A DNA stretch of 22,446 nt from the NCBI GenBank assembly GCA_024680835.1, contig JAILBP010000155.1:1-22446 (forward strand), given 5' to 3'. A program made the translations under genes and the position numbers. The stretch is from RGIG6904 sp024680835. Lineage in GTDB: Bacteria; Bacillota; Clostridia; Lachnospirales; Lachnospiraceae. A model generated the notes under the pieces. The model did not search any database, had not been told where the DNA came from, and saw nothing but the letters and a program-made list of their open reading frames with translations. Positions 1 through 6,750 of this stretch are shown here, piece after piece (positions within the stretch are counted from its first letter, which is position 1; each line of letters begins with the position of its first letter).

Positions 1-915
1 CCTGCGAAAGAAGAACCGGAGAATGAAGGTCCCGAAATAGACGAGAACAGAACCCGCACGTCGGCGACGTTCAGTGCCGGCAGTCGCAAAACAGAGATCG
101 AAGAGCCCGAGGATGGTATTATCGATAAAAGCCGGAAACAGGAAGAATCTGTGAGGATGACCACAGATAAATGGATCGAAAACTGGCAGAGTAAACTGAG
201 CAATGACCCTGCTCAAAGAACGAGTGCCAAAGCTTCACTGTTTGCACATATCATGGCAGCCCGCATGGCAGGAGGCGCTGTCAGAAAAGATGCCTCCTCG
301 CTGAATAAGCTTATCACCATAGAAGAGATCGACGCAAAGGCGGATATTCTGTTGGATAATTCTCAATTTATGGATTTCATGGGCAAGATGAAGGAGCCCG
401 ATGTCCTCTCTATGGCTCAGAAGATGGCAGTCAAAGGACACGGAGGCGGTCTGGAGGATATGTTTAAGAGTTATCTTTGCACCAGACCTGCAGGTGAGTT
501 GTCCAACGATCCGGAATTGTCCAGGTTTATGCCTGATGCAAAGAAGCGCATTGAGGCATTGCAGAAACATGCGCAGATAAAGATGAAGAAGGGGAAGGCA
601 CCGGTGAAAGAGGCGGCTGAAGTCATGATGCTCCGTGATATGGTGGGGGCTAAGAGGGGTGACAAGTCAGCTCTGGAGCAGCCGATCCCCACAGATAAGG
701 ATCTGGTGACCGGTGTTGCCGAGATCGTCGCAGATGCGGACTTCCAGAAAACAATCGCAAAAAATGCAGTGGCATCAAAGCTTGTGAAAGGTCATGGCGG
801 TAAGATGATAGAAGAAGGAAAAGAAATGACCAAAAACATGGCAAATGTGCGTAATAAAGCAGCGGAGACCCGCAAACAACAAAAGAAAGCCGTAGAGGCA
901 GGTCCCCGCAGATAA
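1..915 (+). CDS. Unrecognised lysine/alanine-rich protein, 5' partial
   Basis: The frame is open from the first base of the window, so this is the C-terminal 304 residues of a longer protein; the GTG at 151 is an internal valine rather than a convincing start because it has no ribosome site and coding continues upstream. The first 50 residues are acidic, polar and probably disordered (rich in E, P, R, S). The rest is predicted helical, rich in A, K, M and D, with a very basic C-terminus. A motif VKGHGG occurs twice (bases 430-447 and 784-801), 118 residues apart, each preceded by a similar D-x-x-F...K...A-x-K context and followed by acidic helix, so it is an internal repeat. No signal peptide, membrane segment or catalytic motif is visible in the part present. 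A strong terminator follows, so it is transcribed separately from the next operon. Function unknown; a structural, phage-like or regulatory role cannot be told apart from sequence. Confidence 0.75.
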   Translation, partial: PAKEEPENEGPEIDENRTRTSATFSAGSRKTEIEEPEDGIIDKSRKQEESVRMTTDKWIENWQSKLSNDPAQRTSAKASLFAHIMAARMAGGAVRKDASSLNKLITIEEIDAKADILLDNSQFMDFMGKMKEPDVLSMAQKMAVKGHGGGLEDMFKSYLCTRPAGELSNDPELSRFMPDAKKRIEALQKHAQIKMKKGKAPVKEAAEVMMLRDMVGAKRGDKSALEQPIPTDKDLVTGVAEIVADADFQKTIAKNAVASKLVKGHGGKMIEEGKEMTKNMANVRNKAAETRKQQKKAVEAGPRR

Positions 916-987
916 AACATAAATGGAATCGCTGACGATTTGCCCAAAATATGATACAACCCCATTTTTGACAGTTTAAGCGTATAC

Positions 988-1032
988 TAAGGCGCTTCAC
1001 CCTATAATGTAAGGGCTACGGCGCCTTTTTTT
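988..1032 (+). terminator. Rho-independent terminator after the first gene
   Basis: Outer stem AAGGCGC (989-995) pairs with GCGCCTT (1021-1027), inner stem CCCT (1000-1003) pairs with AGGG (1012-1015), and a run of seven T follows at the 3' edge (1026-1032). It separates the upstream gene from the promoter at 1085. Confidence 0.85.
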
Positions 1033-1084
1033 GGTTTCATAGTGTATAGTAAGTTATGCTCTAAACTTGATGTACTGGATAGTG

Positions 1085-1113
1085 TTGCACTGATCGGTCG
1101 AATATAATATAAT
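1085..1113 (+). promoter_or_regulatory. Sigma-A type promoter of the phosphatase operon
   Basis: TTGCAC (1085-1090), 17-base spacer and a perfect TATAAT (1108-1113). It lies about 60 bases before the phosphatase start and just after a terminator, so it is the probable promoter for the five-gene unit. A second, overlapping TATAAT at 1103 has a 12-base spacing and is less likely. Confidence 0.7.
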
Positions 1114-1171
1114 CTTTATCGGAGTTTTATGTGTTTCGCAAAAGAATGAAGACAAGAGGACGGTACCATAG

Positions 1172-2959
1172 ATGAAAAAAATAAGCTTGATGAAGAGGTT
1201 TGCGCTGGTTTTTGTGCTGTTTGCGATAGGAACAATAGCTGTTAATGAAACCATGACATATATGGCACAGACGAAGGCCTACCATAAACATTGTGTGGAT
1301 GAGTTGGGATATTTGGCAAGTCACATGGCAAGGAAGATCCAAAATTCGGGAGATGAGTTTTCAAATCTGAAGTTGTGGTATAAGGAACATCCGGATCAGA
1401 TTCAGGTTCCGGTGGATTTCAGGTCTGCCCTGCCGGCGGCGAAGAGTTCGTTTGAGAGGTATATGGCTGATAACTATCCGGGCAAAGTATACGGTGAGGA
1501 TGTTGCTTTTAACGATCTGGAGTTTGAAGGGCAGCGCCTTTTGGCAAATTATTTGTTTGATTACTGGTTCGATGAGTTTTTTACTGCCAAAGAGGATTTT
1601 GGACTCAGCTATGTATATTTTATATATCCCGAGAGTGAGGATGATCTTACCATGAATTACATGTTCGATCCTACCATGGAGACCATTGAGACGGAAGACG
1701 GAAAGTTGATCCTTAAGCTCGGCGATATCAACTACGAAGATCCGGTAGATGACAGGTATATGTGGGAAGCATGGAACACGGGAGATTTTCCGGATGGCTT
1801 TGATTCTCTGGATAATGAATTTGGTCATGAATACAGGTACTGTGTGCCAGTGAAGATAGATGGTGAAAAGGTTGGATTAGCTTGTGCTGAGATAAGTGTA
1901 GATTTGGTAAACTCCGAGATCATGTCGAACGTGATCATACAGGGGTGCGTCACAGCTTTTGTATTGATCGCTTTTACAGTCGTATTGTATATCCTGCTTC
2001 GAAAAAATGTCTTGTCACGTATCATTCGTATTGAGCGTAACGTAAAGAATTACTCAGAGAATAAAGATTCGGATATTGCAAGGCATATTGTTAAACATGC
2101 GGGACCTATGGATGAGATAGGAGGGCTGGCCGCGAGTTTTGGTGCGATGATAATGGAATTGGAAGATCATATGAATAATCTTCAGCGGGTTACAGCAGAG
2201 AAGGAACGTATTGATGCCGATCTGAATATAGCCACCAAGATTCAAGCAGATATGTTGCCGAAGGTTTTCCCAGCCTTTCCGGAGAGAGAGGAAGTGGATA
2301 TTTTTGCATCCATGACTCCGGCAAAGGAAGTTGGAGGAGATTTCTACGACTTTTTCCTGGTTGATGACAGCCATCTGGCTCTCGTTATTGCAGATGTTTC
2401 CGGAAAGGGCGTCCCTGCCGCGTTGTTTATGGTCATCGCAAAAACATTGATCAAGAACAGGCTTCAGACAGGTGAGTTGCCGGGAGAGGCACTCTTTAAT
2501 GTGAATAATCAGCTTTGCGAGGGAAATGAAGAAGAGTACTTTGTTACGGTATGGCTGGCAGTGATCGATCTGAATACAGGTGATGCCGTAGAAGCAAATG
2601 CAGGGCATGAGCATCCTGCCATAAGAAAAGGGAACGATTCTTATACGCTGATTAAGACCAAGCACGCACTTCCGGTTGCCACAATGGAGGGAACCAAGTT
2701 CAATCAGACGGAATTCCATCTTGATCCCGGAGACATGCTGTTTGTATATACGGACGGTGCGACGGAAGCAACTAATGCGAACGGAGAACTATTTGGCGAG
2801 AAAAGACTTTTGGAAGCACTCAATCGAAATAGGGATGCAAATCCGAAGATGTTGCTTGAAAATGTAAAGAAAGAGATAGATGATTTTGTAGGTGAAGCAC
2901 CGCAATTTGATGACTTGACCATGTTGGGCTTCATCTATAAGGGGAAGAGTGACAAATGA
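1172..2959 (+). CDS. Membrane sensor with SpoIIE/RsbU-type PP2C serine phosphatase domain
   Basis: 595 residues. Probable TM1 at residues 9-27, an extracytoplasmic domain of about 220 residues (roughly 30-253) rich in acidic and aromatic residues, TM2 at about 254-276, a HAMP-like linker to about 335, then a full PP2C domain. Metal-binding and core motifs of the SpoIIE/RsbU family are all present: GGDFYD at 388-393, ADVSGKG at 407-413, YTDGATEA at 526-533 and FDDLTML at 579-585. Such proteins usually dephosphorylate an anti-sigma-factor antagonist (STAS protein) in response to a signal; no STAS or anti-sigma kinase gene is visible in this window, so the target is unknown. The start is supported by AGAGGA upstream (1155-1160). 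First gene of a coupled five-gene operon; its stop overlaps the next start as ATGA. I infer that the extracytoplasmic part senses a ligand linked to the downstream racemase, binding protein and transporter. Confidence 0.93.
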   Translation: MKKISLMKRFALVFVLFAIGTIAVNETMTYMAQTKAYHKHCVDELGYLASHMARKIQNSGDEFSNLKLWYKEHPDQIQVPVDFRSALPAAKSSFERYMADNYPGKVYGEDVAFNDLEFEGQRLLANYLFDYWFDEFFTAKEDFGLSYVYFIYPESEDDLTMNYMFDPTMETIETEDGKLILKLGDINYEDPVDDRYMWEAWNTGDFPDGFDSLDNEFGHEYRYCVPVKIDGEKVGLACAEISVDLVNSEIMSNVIIQGCVTAFVLIAFTVVLYILLRKNVLSRIIRIERNVKNYSENKDSDIARHIVKHAGPMDEIGGLAASFGAMIMELEDHMNNLQRVTAEKERIDADLNIATKIQADMLPKVFPAFPEREEVDIFASMTPAKEVGGDFYDFFLVDDSHLALVIADVSGKGVPAALFMVIAKTLIKNRLQTGELPGEALFNVNNQLCEGNEEEYFVTVWLAVIDLNTGDAVEANAGHEHPAIRKGNDSYTLIKTKHALPVATMEGTKFNQTEFHLDPGDMLFVYTDGATEATNANGELFGEKRLLEALNRNRDANPKMLLENVKKEIDDFVGEAPQFDDLTMLGFIYKGKSDK

Positions 2960-4416
2960 CTGACGGTTTGAACAGAATGGCGGCATTGTGCAGACAGCGT
3001 TGTGAGACGGTAATGGCCGCTTATGCGTATGGTGATATGAATCTGGATACTTTTGTGACACTTCAGGCACAAAAGGTAAAAAACAACATTCAGAACGGAT
3101 CTATGCGCGACAGTGCGGATTTTGTGGATAGCGCAGTGAGTGTTGCCGAAAAACTGCTCGGTAAAGAAGAAGCGTCAAAGCTTAGAGAATCATTAAAAAT
3201 GAAAGTGATCTGTACAGCAGATCATCATGGGTCGCTTTATTGTTCGCAATTTTTGCAGGGAGATCTGCTTTTTGCACTGATATTGGAAAAGCTTGGTGAG
3301 CGGGATCTGTATGTACCGGTTATGGCAGCCGGGCAGGTGGAGCTTGAGAATTCAACATATTCAAGGGGGATCTGTGCGTATTCTTCACGAGAAAACAAGT
3401 TGTTCCTGCCAATATTTCCGGCAAAATACAGTGTACAGCTGGCTTCTCATACATTGCCGGTTACTAGGGATATGACGGATAGATTCAGAAAGCGGTTTGT
3501 GGATTCGGGTGAGGATAGTGTTATCATGCAAACCTTGTCTGAGATATGCCGTGATATATATGATGCAAGGGAAGTGGTAGATTCGCAGAGTTTTTCGGAT
3601 CAGACCACTGTCATCGGGCACAAATTAATGTCGCACGTATTGTCGGGGGGAACACCGTCTTTTGCATATCTGGAGATGGAAACCGTGATTCGATCCCTGT
3701 TACTGGAGGAATTGTCGGACGAGAGTTCACTGCTTTTCAAACTGTTATATGTTAAGAAAGTCAGGGAAATGGCAGTTCAAAAAAGAAATCCGGAGGGGCT
3801 TTCGCTTGGGGATTTTTTGTTTAGGGCTGCAGACGAAAAAGGACGTAAGGTAATGCTAAGTTTGACAGCTGACGGATTTTTGACAGGAAAAGACTGGAGA
3901 AAAGAACCGGTTTCTTTTTCTACAGATCCGAAAGTATTGACAGGGCTGATCAGGGAAAGGAAAGTCTTTCCGGGGGTGTTTACGGAGGCTTTGTTGATTT
4001 TCTTTGAGAGAGGTATTACATGGATGGGAGGGATGTTCCAGGCGTCCTACATGCCTAGGTGGCAGAATGAACTGGTTTGTGTTCTTGAAGAGACAGGATA
4101 CGACACAGAGGCAAGGCTTATTCGCGGTTATGATTGTAGTGGATATGTATGCGGACCGATGCTGTTGCTGTATGGAGGAAAAGATTTTGCGACGACTGCA
4201 GGACCTGTGGAGCTTTGGAGAAAGCCGGTTTCTTTTGACAGTGTCCGTCGGTTGGCAAAACAGACATCACTTTGGGACGGACATAAGATAGGCTTGTCGG
4301 AGATGTATTTTGATCTGGTATTAAGAGATGAGAGAGAGAACGATTGGTATAAAACAATTGCGGAGGAATTGTTCCGGAATTATCCGGAGAATATTGTGAC
4401 AGATGGAAGAGAATAA
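2956..4416 (+). CDS. Uncharacterised 486-residue cytoplasmic protein
   Basis: I do not recognise this family. The protein has no signal peptide or convincing membrane helix, so it should be cytoplasmic. Visible features: a helical N-terminus (1-80), a possible metal or active-site motif ADHHG at residues 88-92 followed by a hydrophobic QGDLLFALILEKLG segment, a central helical region, GLSLGDFLFRAADEKGR further on, and a glycine-rich CGPMLLLYGG stretch near residue 400. The gene starts at the ATGA overlap with the phosphatase and its end overlaps the racemase start by 14 bases, so all three are likely translationally coupled. The histidine pair and the tight pairing with a PLP enzyme suggest an enzyme acting on the same substrate, but that is inference only. 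Confidence 0.85.
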   Translation: MTDGLNRMAALCRQRCETVMAAYAYGDMNLDTFVTLQAQKVKNNIQNGSMRDSADFVDSAVSVAEKLLGKEEASKLRESLKMKVICTADHHGSLYCSQFLQGDLLFALILEKLGERDLYVPVMAAGQVELENSTYSRGICAYSSRENKLFLPIFPAKYSVQLASHTLPVTRDMTDRFRKRFVDSGEDSVIMQTLSEICRDIYDAREVVDSQSFSDQTTVIGHKLMSHVLSGGTPSFAYLEMETVIRSLLLEELSDESSLLFKLLYVKKVREMAVQKRNPEGLSLGDFLFRAADEKGRKVMLSLTADGFLTGKDWRKEPVSFSTDPKVLTGLIRERKVFPGVFTEALLIFFERGITWMGGMFQASYMPRWQNELVCVLEETGYDTEARLIRGYDCSGYVCGPMLLLYGGKDFATTAGPVELWRKPVSFDSVRRLAKQTSLWDGHKIGLSEMYFDLVLRDERENDWYKTIAEELFRNYPENIVTDGRE

Positions 4417-5533
4417 AACTGCATGGGTGGAGATATCATCGGATGCTCTTGCCTATAATCTTGGAGTAGTAAGAAAAAGGTTGAAAAAAGAAACAAAGCT
4501 TTGTGCTGTCATCAAAGGTAATGCATACGGGCATGGTCTGACCGGTGTAAATAAAATCCTGTCAGACAGAAAATTGGCGGATATGATAGCGGTCGGAAAA
4601 CCAAGTGAGATGCTACGTATCATTCAAAAGACAGAGGATGATGGAATGGATGTGTTGCTTCTTGGAATGTCGGAGGCAAAAGAGGTTGAAGCACTTCTAC
4701 ATGAGATAGGCAATAAAGCTGACCGAGTGGTCTTTTCAGTTTACAATATGCGTCATTTCTATGAATTAAATGAGCTTGGTTGCAAGCTTGGCAGAAAGAT
4801 ACGAGTCCATATCCGTGTTGATATTTGGGATTCTGGTATGGGGTTGGGCTATGAGCAGTTTCTTACTATGGAAAAAGAATTATTCCAAGCAGAAGGAATA
4901 TTCATATGCGGCCTGTACGGGCATTTATATTCTGCGTATTATGAAAAAAAAGAAGAAACGAAAAAGGAACTGGAGGCTTTCGATACTCTGGTAAATAGCA
5001 TAAGCAGAGAACACAGGGAGCAGATCATAGTCCATGTGATGAACTCTTCATTGACATTCAGTTTTCCAGAGTATTCATATGACATGGTCAGAGTAGGAAC
5101 GGCTATGTATGGATTGGCATGTGGAGACGGAGGCTGTTTAAAACCGGTCATGAGAATATGCGCAAGAATTTTTGATGTACGGGAGATCGACGGTTCGACC
5201 CCGCTGTCTTATGAGAAGAAGGGCGGTGGAGGCAGAATGAGAAAGATTGCCCGTGCCATGGTAGGATATTGCGATTGTCCTCTGTTACTGGCACAGGATG
5301 ATGTAAGAGTTGTGATAGGTGGAAAGGTCTATCCGCTTGCAGATGGCATTTGTATGGATAATTTCTGTGTAGATGTGACAGGCAGCGAAGATGTGGCAGT
5401 CGGGGATGTGGCCATTTTGCTGGGGGTGCCCGGAGTGATGGATATGGATATTCTGCAGAGAAATAACATGGAATATGTTCACGCAGACTGGTTGAGTATG
5501 ACAGCAGACAGATTGGACAAGGTGTATTTATGA
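4403..5533 (+). CDS. Alanine-racemase-like fold-type III PLP enzyme
   Basis: 376 residues, the normal length of an alanine racemase. PLP lysine K38 sits in AVIKGNAYGHG; the C-terminal domain keeps the catalytic tyrosine (Y270 in PLSYEKK), the pyridine-contact arginine R230 in MVRVGTAMYGL, and the ICMDNF motif. Two usual active-site elements differ: the VDTGMGRLG loop is here VDIWDSGMGLG, with a three-residue insertion and loss of the arginine that normally holds the substrate carboxylate, and the preceding lysine that is often carbamylated is an arginine (HIRVD). Known family members interconvert L- and D-alanine or serine; here the substrate may be different, so I give no gene symbol. It overlaps the upstream gene by 14 bases and the downstream gene by ATGA. 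D-alanine supply for the Ddl/MurF genes further on, or production of a signalling D-amino acid, are both possible. Confidence 0.88.
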   Translation: MEENKTAWVEISSDALAYNLGVVRKRLKKETKLCAVIKGNAYGHGLTGVNKILSDRKLADMIAVGKPSEMLRIIQKTEDDGMDVLLLGMSEAKEVEALLHEIGNKADRVVFSVYNMRHFYELNELGCKLGRKIRVHIRVDIWDSGMGLGYEQFLTMEKELFQAEGIFICGLYGHLYSAYYEKKEETKKELEAFDTLVNSISREHREQIIVHVMNSSLTFSFPEYSYDMVRVGTAMYGLACGDGGCLKPVMRICARIFDVREIDGSTPLSYEKKGGGGRMRKIARAMVGYCDCPLLLAQDDVRVVIGGKVYPLADGICMDNFCVDVTGSEDVAVGDVAILLGVPGVMDMDILQRNNMEYVHADWLSMTADRLDKVYL

Positions 5534-6750
5534 AGACTATTTTCAAACAACAAAAAGCAATGCTTTTCATTATGATCGTAGCGATTTTGGTTTTCTTTGC
5601 CGTGACAGCATCAGGTTGGGTCAGGGCCGGTGAGACCGCTGAAGAATCGACATCACAGGAGATTGGGACATTTCCGTCTCTCAAAAATGGTGATCCCGCA
5701 AAGAGGTTATGCGTAGTATCCTATGATGAATATATTCCCTTCAGCAAGCAGTTGTATTATATCCTGACAGGACTGGAAGAGACCGGCTGGATTGTTGAAG
5801 GCAGTATACCATTTACTGAGGAACAGATAGAGACAATTTACATTGATAAAATGTATGAGATTCTTGAAAAGACGGATCTGGGTCCGTACATTGAGTTTGC
5901 TCCAGGCGCCTGCTATTATCTTGCTTACGAGGATGAAAAAGAGATAGCGTCAAATCTAAAAAAACGGGTTGACGAAGGGGATATCGATCTCATAATTACC
6001 ACCGGAACAAGTGCCGGAGTATTCGTAAAGGAACTGGGGCTTGAGATACCGATGGTAGATTTCTCGGCTACTGATCCGGTGGCGTCGGGCATTATAGATT
6101 CAGCGACAGAAGGGACAGGGAATCCCTATGTTTGGGCTCAGGTAGAACCGTCATTGCCTTTGAGACAGTTAAAGTATTATCATTCCATCAAACCATTTGA
6201 CCGTCTTGGTGTGATCATATACGGTGATGAGACCATATCCGGTGTTCCGGACATAGAGAGGTCGGCACAAGAGATAGGTTTTTCGTTGACTAAGTATAAT
6301 ATTGAAGAGCAGCAAAGAGAGACTGAGGAAGAAAAAAAAGCGTATTACAGGTTGGTAGAGGAAAAGATCCAGCAGATGTCGGAGGAAAAGATAGATGCTT
6401 TTTTCCTTACAGTGGATTTGATCAATGATTTGGAATATATAAAGCCGCTCCTCTCATATTTTTACGATAAGGGGATACCGGTGTATCTTATGGATGATGT
6501 TTCTGTTATAGAGGCCGGCGCATTGATGTTGATCTCAGCAAATGATATGGAGAACGTGGGTCGATTCGTGGCAGATGTCATCTCAAGGACTTTAAACGGG
6601 GCCGTGGTGGGGAGTCTTCCCTGCGTTTATACTAGTGCTCCGAGCATTTACCTGAATTACGATGCGGCTTTAGAATTGAATTATCCATTGAAATTTGAAT
6701 TTTTAGCAGCTTGTGACCAGATCTTTACAGCGGAGAGTGAACAGCAATGA
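5530..6750 (+). CDS. Exported ABC_sub_bind-type ligand-binding protein
   Basis: 406 residues. The N-terminus (KQQK followed by a hydrophobic stretch at about residues 10-30) is a signal peptide or membrane anchor; no lipobox cysteine is visible, so it is probably anchored by the uncleaved helix or secreted. The rest matches the ABC transporter substrate-binding family PF04392 in style: a two-lobed layout with LIITTGTSAGVFVKE, IPMVDFSATDPVASGI and LGVIIYGDE motifs. No permease or ATPase gene is adjacent; the next gene is an MFS-type carrier, so this may be a ligand receptor rather than part of an ABC importer. ATGA overlaps at both ends show tight coupling to the racemase and the transporter. 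The related proteins bind small molecules including aromatic amino acids; the ligand here cannot be read from sequence. Confidence 0.85.
   Translation: MKTIFKQQKAMLFIMIVAILVFFAVTASGWVRAGETAEESTSQEIGTFPSLKNGDPAKRLCVVSYDEYIPFSKQLYYILTGLEETGWIVEGSIPFTEEQIETIYIDKMYEILEKTDLGPYIEFAPGACYYLAYEDEKEIASNLKKRVDEGDIDLIITTGTSAGVFVKELGLEIPMVDFSATDPVASGIIDSATEGTGNPYVWAQVEPSLPLRQLKYYHSIKPFDRLGVIIYGDETISGVPDIERSAQEIGFSLTKYNIEEQQRETEEEKKAYYRLVEEKIQQMSEEKIDAFFLTVDLINDLEYIKPLLSYFYDKGIPVYLMDDVSVIEAGALMLISANDMENVGRFVADVISRTLNGAVVGSLPCVYTSAPSIYLNYDAALELNYPLKFEFLAACDQIFTAESEQQ

Noticed and set aside
151..915. GTG at 151 as a start codon for the first gene
   Set aside because: The same frame is open to the window edge and no ribosome site precedes 151; the gene is 5' partial.
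2054..2719. 221-codon minus-strand frame inside the phosphatase gene
   Set aside because: It lies opposite the PP2C motifs of a certain gene; cysteine- and histidine-rich shadow composition.
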